Assembly: GCF_018320785.1 (NCBI RefSeq)
Contig: NC_054873.1
Span: forward strand, 22,162,196-22,226,195
Reading direction: 5' to 3'
Length of the DNA: 64,000 nucleotides
Source: Cheilinus undulatus
Lineage: Eukaryota > Chordata > Actinopteri > Labriformes > Labridae
Positions 36,799-50,100 of this stretch are shown in pieces. The notes beneath the pieces are model-generated. The model had not been told where the DNA came from and did not search any database. It was given only the letters and a program-made list of their open reading frames with translations. The translations under genes and the position numbers were made by a program. Numbering within the stretch: the first letter of the stretch is position 1; the number at the start of each line of letters is the position of its first letter.

Positions 36799-39700
36799 TT
36801 ACTCCAATTGCACCTGTATCTTCAGAGAACAGATTTTCAGTGGGCTGGAGATTTTCTCCTCATTATAGAGTCCAGGAGAGAAGTAGGGGAAAAGCTTCTC
36901 TGTAAATCTGTCATTGAATATGTGGATTGTCGTCAAATCGACTGCATTGATGAAGGCTACTTTTCCTTTGTCGTAGTCCACTTTGACAGTAATCTTTTCA
37001 GGTTTCTGCTTCAACACAAGCTTGGTACGAGGTGAGGTCTCAGCCCAGTACGAGTCTCCATTTTGCAGACTGATCACCCAGAATCCCTCAGTGGGGTTGA
37101 GGAAGACAGCAGTCTTCCTGTTGATGGACTCCTGGACCACTCCGATGTTCCAGTCTTTGCCTTGGCCCACATCTACAGTCCAGCTGTGCTTTCCCCACGT
37201 GAAGCCAGCAGCTCCCAGCACACACACGCGGTTGGTGCAGCGTTCAGGATTGTCAGGTAGGAGTTGCTTATTGCTGTACTCCATACAGGTAAGCTCTTCG
37301 GTGATCCTCAGGTTGGACTGGGCTGTGTTTGGATCCAGAGTGATGGGGACTAAAAGTGAATAAAAACATCATTACAGGGGGAAAATCTATCAAATTAGCT
37401 CTAATGGAAGCTGTTGGCTGTTAACCCACCGTGATTGATGATGTCAGCCATCTTCCTCCAGACTTTGTACCTCAGTAACCCCAAATGTTGTGCAGAGTTG
37501 ATCAGGATGTCTCTGATGCACTCCGGTTCACGAATGATGCATTTGACACTAAAATGTGTTGAACTAATCACAACATTGTCTTACGGAAACTGTGCTAACT
37601 AATACAAACATCAACTTCCACTTACCTTTTCTTTGTCTGCTTGTAGTCCTTCAGCCAATGAAAGAAAATGAAACAAAACCTCTCATTACACAAAATATGA
37701 AGTGATTAGTTATATATATTAAAGTACATTATGCAGTTGACTCAAATGGAACGTCAAATTGAGCTACACTGTACATTCAAATATGTTTATAGTTTACTCT
37801 GTGGAGTTTACACTATAAACATTACATAAAACTTGTAAGTGCAAGACTGCTGGGAATCATCAATAATATAAATAAGAGTTAATGCCAAAACTGACTCCAA
37901 ACCATGAAACTATTCACTGATGAAGTTTCCCTTTAACCACTCTTTTATGTTGAAGACCAACAGCCAAATATACACAAACTGGCTATAAGGCTGTTTGATG
38001 AGTATGTTAAACCATCCAGTCTGCCTCAGATCACCATCAAACTATCAACAAAGTAAGGGCTATGCACTCAACCCTCAATCTAAAGAAGTGGGAGTATGGA
38101 TGCTTTTTATAAACTGAATAAAGCATGAATAAGAGAAAAAATTGAACAGGACCAATAAAAATCAATTGCAAAAGTGGAGGCTTAACATTTTAGTAACGAT
38201 ACATTTTCTACATGTCAAGGCCATCAGTACTAATACATTAATTGCAATGAATTAAGTTCTATAATTAGTGCATGGCATTTTAAAAACTCTTAATTGCATG
38301 CTTTATTTTCCCTTCAAGCATACTTTTGTTAAGCGACTGCAATGTCTGTCTGCAGCCACAGTGATGTAAAAAACTGATCCTTAATGCCTCATTTTACTTA
38401 AAAAAACAACTGACAGCTCAGTGGAAAGTCAAAAGCCATCTGCACCTTTGTTAGTAAATATTTTACTTTTTATGTTCCCTTAATTCCTTTTCAATGCATA
38501 AATGCATCTTTTTGTGGTCAAGTCTATGTAATAACCTTTAATCTACAACATCAGATGTACTTTGTTCAAACAGGAAATTCAGGCTGACATGTTGGACCTG
38601 CATAGTAGATACAGTAACTGTGAACCTTCTAACCATTACACTGTAGGAGTTTTTATGAGCTTACTGCCTAACAGATGTTATTTTTTAGCAGAAAGAACAG
38701 CACATCCTCATAAAGCAGGTAGCATGACTTCAGATGTGTGTGGAGGTTCTTTTGGAGATAACAATGTAAAAATTTTAAAAGTCAGAGTATTTATACAGCA
38801 CATTTCAAACATCCTCAGCTGACCAAAAAGCTTTACATGCACTAAATTGCATTCAAGATGTACATTTTTCATATTTGTGGTTATTTTCTACCTTTTGTCT
38901 TTGTACTCTTTTTTTTTTTGGCTGTTTTTTTTTCAGTGTTTCAGTTTAGTTCAGCTTAGGTTAAAAGTACATATAAGCATCCCATGTACAGACGCTTTAG
39001 CGCTCAACACAGGCGGCCCTGGTTAAATTCCCACCTTGGCTGTTTACTGTATAATATCTGCCTCTTTTCTCATCGTGGTTTCCAACTCTATTCACTGCTG
39101 TGTCCTCTCGCTAAAGCATGAAAAGCCTGAATAGGTTTCAAAGGAACTTTCATCATAGAACCCATGAGTCACTAACACAGACCAACTCTAATTTACAATT
39201 ACTGATAATAAGTATCTGAATATGATATTCTAATTCACTAAAACCTAAAGAAATTTCAACTGAACATGTGTAGTGCCCATTTAGATGAAGCTGTAGGTTG
39301 TATGCAGGCATAATGTACCTGTAAAAAAGCTAAGTCTCTCCCTCTGAGAGACTTCTCAGTATCACTGATGGTCTTCGAGAGGGTCCTGATCTGGTCTTTG
39401 ATGTTATCCAGCTTCTTACTCATCACCTCCTTCTTCATTTCCTCCTCCTGTTTGAGTGCCTTCAGTCTTTTGCTCTCCTCCTTCTGCAGGAACTGGTGTA
39501 ACTGCTCAAACTCCTCTTTAATCGCTCTCTCACACTGAAAAGCTTGGGTCTGAAGTGTTGAATGGTTGGGTTATTTTTAGCAGTAAACAACAGGAATGTT
39601 TTGGTGCAGTGTTTTTTGTTCTCTGGACATAATATGGAGTTGTTAAGAAGAAAAATTTCCATAATGTGAGTGTGGGTACAGCTACAGTACAACTATTATT

Positions 39701-41637
39701 ATGCAGATATGAAAACAATGATTGAACAGACTTTTTACCTGTATGTAGTTCTTTGTTTCCTCCCACTGATCCTTTGTTTTGGTGAGCACTCTCAGTTTTT
39801 TCTTTAAAGGCTCCAACAAGTCAGAAATTTCAGTCTGAAATTTTGACCAAAAAAAAAAAAAAACATGCGTTAACTCTTTACTCAGAAATAGATTGTCATT
39901 TTTAAGCATTTATTTTTTTTAGTTGTGACTGTAGAATTCCAGGTAAATTTGTCTAAAACACCTATCCAGGAATACCCAAGTTAAATTGAATGCTGTGTTT
40001 GAACGATTTGAAGTACAAGCACAAATCTGATAACAATAACACAGGAAATGAGCATTTCACAGCTGTTTTTACGAGGGTAAAGTCCAAGTGTTGTTTTACT
40101 GGAGACTCCAAAAAGGATTGAGGTTGGCAGACATTTTTCTGCATTGCATTACTGATAATTGCTTAGAAAAAAAAACACGTATTATTACAGCAAATGCTGT
40201 GGACTATTGAGAACAACATTAGAAAATGTGAAATTATACAATTCAAACTGTGGATCTTCAAGGATGTAATCATGTTTAGGATTAAAAAAATGGATGGGGG
40301 GGGGACTCTTTTGATGCAGCAGGACTAATTTGATGGAGTATTTTGATCAGGAGAGCTTCTAATTGTGAGCTGTGTCAATGTATTAATTGTGGCTGCTGTG
40401 GTAGTTTTATCCCTAAATGGTTAACATGGTCAGAATTCTGAGAATTGGAGCTTTCTACTGGTGTATAACATGTAGTATACTTGTGAACAGTTATTTCATA
40501 AATAACGGAATAGTTAAAAAAAAAAAAATCTGCTAGCCTTGGAGTTTAAAGCGGTTAAAGACCTCATATGTGACCAAGGGATATTATGGATTTAAAAAAT
40601 ACTGATGCTTTTCTCTCTCAATGATTAATTGGTCAATAGATAAATCAATATAGACTCTCATAATTTCAAAGTTTGAAATTGATGAAAGTGCAAAAGTATT
40701 GTACTAAAGTAAAAGTACAGATACTCTGGTTAAAGCTTACTTAAGTAGAAGTAAATTTTCTGATTTCAAAATGTACTTGAAAAAGAAAAAGTACTCAAAC
40801 ACATTACTCAATTTCAGTAACTTGAGTAAATGTGATGAGTTACTTTCCACCCCCGATTACCAGTCATTCAAGAGTTTGTTTCATTAAGCTCATGTGAGAA
40901 GTTCTTACACAAATTAACAATGATCCATCTTTATGAGAAACAAAAGCAAATGAGATCACCAGTGACAAGATTAGAGAGGACGGTTATTCCTCAAAGCAGT
41001 TTATTATGAGTTTAAGTGCTGGCAATGGGAAGGTGTATGTCAATTTCAATTAAATTAAGCTTCTGAGCAGCCTGTTGCATTTCTGTCATTTCCAGTGAGT
41101 GACACATCTTGGGGTTTAAAGAATACAGGGGGCGCTAAAATCAACACTGAAAATTCTTCATAGAAGCTTGAAAGGTGGAATTATGTACTGTAGACATGAA
41201 TGTTAAGAAAAAAAGTCCTCCTGTTGTTTGTCTTTTTACTGTACCTTTTTCTTTCTTGCAGCCTCCTCCACCGCACTGCACTCATGAACTTTATGCCTCA
41301 TAGATGATTGGCAGGCGAGACAGATGGGCTCTTCATCATTGTGACAAAAAAGGGTCATCTTTTGCAGGTGAGTACAACAAACCTCCAGATCCCTGGTGTT
41401 CTTCTGCTCTTGATATTCGTCCACAGCTATCTTTAGTTCCAAATTGATGGGAGGTTTCCCAGGAGCAGCCACGTAGCGACACACAGGACATACTCTGTAT
41501 TCTTTCCATTCCTGAGATTTCCCCAAACAAACTTTGCAGAAATTGTGGCCACAATTAAGAAGCACAGGAAGCGAGTAAATCTGACTGCACAGAGGACAAA
41601 GCAAGTCCTCTTCAGAGAGTGAACTGGTAGCTGCCAT
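36799..41637 (-). CDS. TRIM35-like RING/B-box/coiled-coil/SPRY E3 ubiquitin ligase
   Basis: Six exons (41245-41637, 39739-39834, 39319-39549, 37626-37648, 37430-37548, 36799-37349) give 470 residues. The exon-size pattern, with ~96, ~231 and 23 bp in the middle, is typical of this TRIM class. A C3HC4 RING lies at residues ~14-55 (CPLCSQIY, CGHNFCKVC, CPVCR) and a B-box2 at ~88-125 (CCTHLQ, CHNDEEPICLAC). The ~110-residue coiled coil includes EESKRLKALKQEEEMKKEV, and a C-terminal PRY-SPRY domain starts LDPNTAQSNL. It probably ubiquitinates a partner chosen by the SPRY domain, perhaps in innate immunity; the substrate is unknown. Fish have many related copies, so I give no symbol. It ends tail-to-tail with ighmbp2, with stop codons about 240 bp apart. 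Confidence 0.92.
38205..38550. repeat. Diverged relative of the hAT-like element at 46.85 kb
   Basis: It shares scattered blocks in the same order with 46845-47393: CATGCTTTATT, CAGTGATGTAAA, AAGCTCAG-like, TTCCTTTTCAAT.CATAA and AATCTAC. Termini are not clear. It lies in the trim gene intron. Confidence 0.45.
40687..40853. repeat. Partial hAT-like element (TACTTTCCACCCCC end)
   Basis: AAGTAAAAGTAC-rich sequence ends in GAGTTACTTTCCACCCCC, related to the element at 18.86 kb but in the opposite orientation and lacking one clear terminus. It lies in intron 1 of the trim gene. Confidence 0.45.
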
Positions 41638-41945
41638 CAGGTTAAAATGTTGGTGAGCTCAACGATAAAGTCTTCCTGCTCTTCAGGTGTTGTGACTGTA
41701 GGCGTTACAGCTTGGCTGAAACTTAAGGTAAATTCTGGAAAACTAGTTCGACTGGTTAAGACCATCACATACTTCCCCTCACTGTTAAATCTGCCACTGT
41801 CACGTCAGGGCATGAGTCTTTCACTCTCAGCATAGTCATGAGTCACAAATACTCTTTGAAAATGTGTTACGTGTCAAATACGAAAAAAGTAATAAGCAGA
41901 GCTTAAAAACAGAGAAAAGAAACATTTAAATGACTTTGATGGCTC

Positions 41946-41951
41946 TTTATT
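41946..41951 (-). terminator. Possible rapsn poly(A) signal
   Basis: TTTATT here reads AATAAA on the minus strand, about 2.15 kb past the rapsn stop and about 300 bp before the trim start codon. A shorter transcript cannot be excluded. Confidence 0.35.
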
Positions 41952-44103
41952 TTCCATAATTAAAGGTTTCCATATATGACACAGTAACATGTTTCGACTC
42001 AATGCATAAATATATTAACAATGCATTTTTGTCCAAGTCTATATCTTTAAAATTACGGTTATATCAACATGAAGTCTAAAAAAAAAACATAACTCTACAT
42101 GTATTTAAATGTTATGTTAATATTGCATTAATCCTCTGAAGAGGGAAACGCTTAGAGGCAGAAACAGAGGTAGTTTAAACCGTAAAGATGAGTGGCTGCA
42201 CTCTCAGTAAAAATTGTAATCATACCCCAGAACCAAGAATATAAAGTGTAGATGCTCTCAGATGCTTTACAAGAGTTTCAGATGGACTGCACTAACAGGT
42301 AAACAGACAGTGAATCATCGCTACTTTGGAGGCAGAAACATTAAGTAAGTGCTTGTGCAGTAAAAGTAAATATGTTGGTGTTTCTCCATCAGTGCTGTTG
42401 AACTTTTTCATGATGTTTACAGAGGGAGAGAGATGCCTTTAAATGTAAAACTTAAAAAAAATGACAAAATTAGTTTGCCTCTTCAGCTTTCTTGTTAGTA
42501 GTAATTATGTTTCCTCACTTTTTGAAGCCTTCCTTCAGTTTTAGACACACAAATTAACTTATGAGGAGAGTAAAAAAGAAGTTAAGTGAACTTCAATCAG
42601 GATATCAAATTTAGCATGGGGTCAATCTTTGAGGACAACCTTATTTTATCAAAAGCCATGATGATTTCATCACTGGTTTTCCTATAATATGTGACAAAAA
42701 CAGGAATATGAATAATACAATGTATATTAAGATATACAATAGTAATTCCAAAATAAAATACCCCGTTACATGGACACAGTTTGATACAATCCAACTTTCC
42801 TGTTTGGCTCTGTGAATAAAACATGCAACAAAAAACAAGTTTTCACTTAAAGACACCTTTGAATAATAATTCCTAATCTCAACATAAATTATTAATTTTA
42901 AATATTTACACATGACTATAGATATGAAAACACTACATTAAACATAAAGCATGTATCCTCATTAAATAGTTGTTTGACAAGTTTGTGATTGTACAGAAGC
43001 CCAGAGTGGACAAACATGAGTACACATTATTTTACCCCGTTTTCCAGTAATGAGTAAATTTATGTTGTTTTTTTCTGGCTCACAGAATAATGCTGCTGGT
43101 TTTCTAAGTTAATGTCAGCTGCTTTCTTAAATTCTCCATAAATAAATGGTTAATGTCCCTTATAAAACATAAACCAGTGAAGAGCTTGAAAAATGACTGG
43201 AAATTTGCAAGTTATCACAGAAAAAAATGTAGCAAAATCAAATGTTTTACAACAGATGCATGTCTGCTTAGGGCCTCTGTATAATTGGTCAAAGTAGATC
43301 CTTCTCATTAGGCTTCCCTCTTCACAATGTTATTAGACTTAAGAGTAAAACATTCTCAGAAATGGATGGAAAAATAACTTCTGCTCCTTTATATCAACAG
43401 TAAAACAAAGAAACAAAAAGCTGCATGACCTGTTCTGTAAAGACATACTAGTTTTGAATGGTTAAGAGACTTAAGTTTGTTTTTAGGTTTTACAAAACAC
43501 CTCAAATAAACCAAACTTTTAAAACAAATTGAGAGAATATGTACATAAATACAGTAATAAATATATGTATATAGGTTTCAAATGGCTCTGTGTTTTGATT
43601 AAACATCACGAAACTGTAGAGAACAGAACAAGTGGAAGTTGTGTAAAAAGATGACCTAACCCTACAACTACAAACACAGAATATTTTCTCTACAGATTGT
43701 TTCTACTAATTCTAATGCATAACAAACACTTAGAACAATGCTCTTTGGATAGTCCAGTTTTCCTCAAGAATTAATTCTGCATCAAACTGTCCTTCATGAG
43801 GTTCAATGAAGGCTCTTTCTTCTTCAGCTTATATTGAAATGTTCCACAGTCACGTCTACCTCCTCAGTGAGCTGTAAGTCTCAGACTGATGGCCGGCACT
43901 CACGCATGCCTTTAAAGTGTCCTCAGAACCCCATCCTGAAACACTCGGGCTTCAGTTCAGCATCCTCTGCACAGAGCAGTGAACCCCTCATCTTCAAACA
44001 TCTTGAGCTCATCCTGAGGCTGCCTGCTGCTCTTAGATCAGTCAGCAGCCCACAAGGCCTCATGCTGTGTCTGCAGATCCAACACTCAAACACAGACTCA
44101 CAA
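41952..44103 (-). other. A+T-rich stretch, probable long rapsn 3' untranslated region
   Basis: No gene, transposon terminus or convincing reading frame was recognised. The part next to the stop (about 43800-44100) is less A+T-rich than the rest. The assignment as 3' untranslated region is by position only. Confidence 0.35.
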
Positions 44104-47100
44104 TCAGACAAATCCAGGTTTCATGGAGGACTTGAAACATTTAGGACAGCCTTTTGTCCCGTTTGTCTGCAGACACCTGGAGGGGAAAAAGAGATGGATG
44201 TCAGGAGCTTTAAATTCCTGAGCTGTTAGCATCACAGCAGTTATTTCATTGACTAGAATCAGAATCAACTTTATAGGCCAAGTATGCTTATGCAACAAGG
44301 AATTTGACTTGAGTTTGCTTTGCTCTCAATGTACAGGAATTAAACATTCAATACAAACATGAATAAAGTGGAAAAGTATTAAAAAATAAGTTTCAAATAT
44401 GTATAAGCTCTTGTCTGTGTACACTGATAGTGTGGTCACAAGATGTGTAAAGGGTGCAAGGATGCTGACTAGACAAGATCAGAGTATAAAACATGCAAGG
44501 ATGTGGGCAGATTTACAAGAGGCAGATAAGAGAATTCAAGGTACTTGATTAGTGCAAATGTCCATATAGAGTGAGACATTTTGCAGCAGAGCCTTCTTAC
44601 AGCATTGGGTTACAGTGAACAGATTAATAATTTGCAGCATTTGAGCACCATAAATACATTAAACTAGAAATTCGTACGGTGAGTAGATTATATTAGTGCA
44701 AAAATGCATGTAAGGTGAGGCATTTAACCACAGTGATATGTTACAGTTAATAGATGAATGAGCGTAAATGTGCATATAAAGTAAGGCTTTTACCACAGAG
44801 AGCTTTCTTACAGTAAAGCAGTAAGAGACAGTGCAGGATAATTTACATTAAGCTGTGCTAAGTGGAGGTTCTATTTTCTGACTAAAGATGTTCATCGCCT
44901 ATCTTTTTTTCCATGAGGAAAACAAGACTAAGACTACCTATAAATAGATATTCGGTGATAAAAAAGTAAGTTCAGTTTTCATCACAGAGACTAAAACAAG
45001 ACTAAAATGTTAGTGCTGGACAGTTGGACATTCAAAATCCAGTATATTTTTCCTTTGCATATAAAGTATGTCAGTATTTTCATCAGTTTGTAATAAAACA
45101 AAGAGTTTTTATGGGTGTTTTACATCTATATTAATTTTTGAGTGACTGAATAATTGCAAAGAAAATAAATGCCCTAAATAAAAATTAAGACTAAAATCTA
45201 AGGACTTTTAATTGAAAAAAACTGGACCAAAAAGTTGTTGGGTTTACGTCAACTTAAACTATATTAAAACTTAAGGTTTAAAATGACTATAGTGGGACTT
45301 AAACTTTAAAATTGTTAATCTAAAGTATAAGACTACATTTTAAAAAGGCTGCCAAAATTAATACTGCTTTATAGAGTGTCATTTCCTCTACAAAGTTATT
45401 GAATGCATGAGGAGAATCAAAATAATTGAAACCCCTCATACCTTTTCTCTGTGGTTTGAGCATTACAATAATAACTAGTACACACTGCAGGATCACCCAC
45501 TTGAGATGGAAAATGTGGGAACAGGGTAAGGACTGCAGTTTTTGGTCCCTGTCCCCGATGGACTCTCCACACATGCCGCAGTAAAGCTCCAGCTCCTCCA
45601 CACACTGCAGGAATTTCACCACCTGCTCTCTGAGCTCGTCCTGCTGCCCCCGGCTCCGATAAATCCCCTCACTCAGGCAGTGGACCTTCAGCGTGCACAG
45701 CTGGAGATACGTACGAGAAAAAGACTGAAATGTGACACCATGCAGACGCTCTATTTTATTTAGACCATCATCTTCTTATTTTTTATACCAGAAACTGATA
45801 AGCGATATTATATCAAACAATTAATATTAGCATCCTCAAATGTTTCTTTTTTCTGGACAAAATTTTAAAGATAATTAGTGAAAAAAACATGACAAAAAAG
45901 AAATACAAATAAGATTTGTCCTATGAGAGGGGACTTGCTTTAACACAACAGGACATAAAATACTTTTAATGTCTACTTTTTGCATTCAGAAGTCAACAAT
46001 TTGTCATAACTTGTGTGTGCATATACATGCAATTAAAAGCAGGCAGTACATGTACAGAGGTGACACATTTAAAACCATTAAACACACTTGCCTTGTTTCC
46101 CATTCCATCAGCCAATTCCTGTGCTCGCTGCAGGGACTCAAGAGCCTGGAGATAGACAGTCATGATTACAACAAATAATTACAGATTTTATTTCAAATAT
46201 CTTTATTGTAAAACATCCATACATCAGTAATACAGATGTAATGATCAGATCTTTCCTTAAAGGACATCATCAGTTTCCAAATCCTTTCAAACTCTGTCAT
46301 TGAGGGTATGTTTAATCCTTTCCAGGTAAAGGGTGTCTGTCTGTTTTTCTACCCAAGCTTTTAAAGTTGGTACATTTTTCTTCTTCAAGAGGAAAAGCAT
46401 AAGCTTCTTAGCACAAAGGTGGATAGGACAGGACATGTTGCTGTGCACTCTTAAGGCTTTTAAAGCTTTCCAAATATAACCAAAAGTGTTTCCAGGCTTA
46501 TTCTAACAACAAAAGCCTTTGATTCCAAAGAAAACATTGCAGAATTCCTTCAGTTTAGGACATAGTACATAACCATAGGTACCTTGTCAAACTCCTTCTG
46601 CAAAAGCCAACACTTTGCGACTCCAAGGTAGACTTGTGATTGTCCCAGACGGTTTCCGATCTCAGTCATGATAGCCAGCGCAGACTCGTATCGAGGGAAT
46701 GCTTTCTAAAAGGATGAAATGAAAATAAGCTTATCAAATAGATTCAAGAGTGATGGAAAGCTAAAGAAAAAGAAAGCACATTAGGTTATTAAAAATAAGT
46801 AAGAAAAACATATATTAACAAAGATGAAGTCTCTTCATTAAAACTAGGGATCATCAAGATTAATCAGTTATCCTGATTAACTACAATCCACTATTAGTAC
46901 ACAATTTGTTTCTAAACCCAATCAATCACATGCTTTATTGTCCCTGTCAACACACTTTGGTTAATCCACATCGGCATCTCCCTGCAGCTACAGTGATGTA
47001 AAGTAAGTCCACCATTGCAACTTAATTTCTCCTATCAATTTAAAAAGCTCAGAGACAAAGTCATCTGGACCTTGTATTATCAAAGATGTAACTTTTTTAT

Positions 47101-50100
47101 TGCCCCCTCATTTCCTTTCCAATCCATAACAAGTTTATTTTTCCATGGTTAAGTTAATGTAATGCGCTTGGATCTACTTATAAAAGCAGGTCTGTATCCA
47201 TACAGGATGTAAGGCTTACCCTTAGTTTCAGACTAGAAAAGTCCAAAAAGACACAGTTACAATTTAAACACAAAAAAAAGAAAAAGATTTTTAAAATGCG
47301 ATAAAAAGGGTGTGAGTATTCTTCTGTAGTATTAACTACAGAAATCCTGAGATTAATTCCAATTTAGAAAAAAAAAATCTTTTGACAGCCCTTATTAAAA
47401 CCAAACAAATCTGCACAATGAGTGGCACCTTACATCAACGTCATGCCTGCAGCGATGTATGTCTGCAAAGTTCAGTAAGCAGAGAGCCTGAAGAGGACGA
47501 TCACCATGCTGCAGAGCAATCTTCATAGATTCCTGTTGGATTAAATAAAAATGAATTTTTGATCATTTGGAAATCATACAATGGTGAATTAAACTTTAAA
47601 GTTAGTCTGCTGATAAAACTGCTTAGAAGCCCATGTGAGGAACAAAACATCTTTGCTAATTTTGGTGACCGGACAGAGTGGTACGTCTTATCTCTTTTTA
47701 CATATGAGAATAGTTTCTCATACCCCCCTGCTATGTTACAACTGTTGATACTCAAGCCACTTTGCTTTGGAAAATATATCAGACTGTGCAGTGTATCACT
47801 TTGTCTGACACCTAACCCCCAGCAGAGGCTGGAAACATTAAAAATAACTATATAGAAATAGTCCGTCTTTATGCTGATGATCTTGTTTGCTTTTTGCACC
47901 ACAAAGATCCATCGATATAAATCTGTTTCATTACCACAGTACCTTTAATCAAAACATATAAATACACTTCCTGAAACTGCAATTTGATGAATTTTTTAGA
48001 GAATGTACAGTGCTTAATACATTTATTAGACCACCCTAACCCTAACCAAAGTAAGGTTTATGCCACAGCTGCCCTAAATTAACAGCATTGGTAATTACCA
48101 AAATCATTTATTTTGTTTCTGCAATGGTTAATACACCAATATGTAGAAGCTCTTTAACCCAAATGATATTTTAAATGCTAAAATATAATAATTATTGTTA
48201 TCCATGAATTTTCAAATTTACTGATTTACAAAAGAACTGAAAAAATAGTAAAGCACATTATTATTTCTTGATTAATATGTCAAATTATAGTTATTTATGT
48301 GCATTCCTGAACAGAAAAATGAGTTTTAGTGGTTGAATGAATTCTCAGAGAAGCCCAGTGAGCCGGCTCAAATTTGGGTGAATTCAGTTTGAAATTCCTC
48401 ATTCCTGTTCAAAATGGTAAAACCTGGAGAGCTGACTGAAAATGAAAGAGTCCGCATTAAAGCACTCCATGATGCTGGATGATCTTTGAGACAAATATGA
48501 CAGGTGGTCTAATAAATTTGTTAAGCACTGTATAGTCAATCACAAGGAGCATTTGGAAAAATCAAAAATTATTTTTCTATGAATATTTGAATATGTAAAT
48601 CCTGAAAATGGCAGTTAGGTTTAATGAGACATTTTTTTAAAACAGCATGCTGAGATTTCATGTATCAGTTTCAGTATATTTTGGGGAAACAGACGGATGT
48701 GTAAACATGACACTTCTGTTGTTTCACCTTGTAGTCTGGTATTCTAAATATGACAAGATGGGTAAATTGTTTGTCTAAAAGTGTTTGGCAAATGTAATAA
48801 ATCTGAAATGCATCCTGCTGTCTTGCTACTCTACTTCTGCACTCCAAGGCAATGACATCAAGTTGTTTTTCACCCTGGGTACATAATTAGAACAGGGCGA
48901 ATACTGAAGCCACCCTCTTCATTAACACTTTAAACCAGTGCCTCTGAGAGCATATTTTAGTCGAGGTCTAAGGCCTTGTACAACAGAACAACTGGCACCC
49001 ACACCTGTCAGCCACACAACAGTATTTGCAACAAAATCAGGACAGTAGAAAGACAGAAGGAACTGAGACATGTTCTTTCACTTATGTAAGTTTGTTCTCT
49101 GAACACAGTCATGTTATGGATGATTATAAAACAATACCTCACAGCACTCCATGGCGTCTGGCAGACGCTCCAGCTTCCTGTAGGCTACAGACATGTGGTA
49201 CTGGCTCATGGCTCGATACTTGAGGCTCCAACCTTTGCCATAGTCATTGACGAGCTCAGCTGCTTTGCAGGGGAAGAACAGGGCCTTCTCATAGTCCTGT
49301 TGGCAGAGGTTTTACACGAGTAAGACCCTTGATGCCTAGTTATCGTCCACAAATAGACATAGCCTATATAAATACTGCTGACATGAACTTTGTGATTTCT
49401 GTGAGTCTTTTTAATGCGCCTCCATCTTTACTGACTGTCAAATAAGTTTGATTTCAAAGAATAACATGACACATGAGTGCATTCTTCAAATGCTACTTCA
49501 TCACAATCCCATTGAAACCAATCCTCCCTGGGAAGCCAAGGGATTACTCTTACAAATCTCTGATGTCAAGGGTACTACATAAGCCCTTAGCCAGCTAGCA
49601 CGCTCTCTCCGCCCTTGTTTTACAACGCCCTGTGCTGCATGAGCCAAGCATTGATAATATTTGCTTGGATGCTCTGCGGTCTTGTCATGTTATGCATATT
49701 TGTTGGCACTATCAGAATTGATTGTGTAATTAATTCCACCAAGATGAAGTACCAGAGAAACAATGATTAACAGTTTTGGTAACAGAACTTTAATTACTTG
49801 TCTAAATATCTCAAGATCTCTCAAGAAACATTTTAGACTAACTTTTGAGGACTTTGCCTTTCTGCCTTCTATCTGAAGCGGAAAGGACAGCGGATAGTGT
49901 AAGGAATGACAGCTGGGAAAGAAGCAGCAGGTTAAATTCAAACATGCGCTGCCTGCTTGGAAGATTAGCTTCTGTACATAGGGTGTGACCAAACCACCAG
50001 ACTATTTCTGCCCGGCAAGAAACATTTTCAAAGAAATCCAAAGACAAGAGTCTGTAATGCAGCACATAAAAACAATTGAAATCGGCTCTTTGGACTCAGC

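Noticed and set aside
36983-37363. 126-codon plus-strand frame
   Set aside because: Antisense of the SPRY exon of the trim gene.
43834-44229. 131-codon plus-strand frame
   Set aside because: Antisense to the rapsn last exon and its 3' untranslated sequence; no recognisable domain.
48007-48060. CCCTAACCC stretch as an interstitial telomere
   Set aside because: Only about two units and present at the same place in both copies of a Tc1-derived element, so it belongs to that element.
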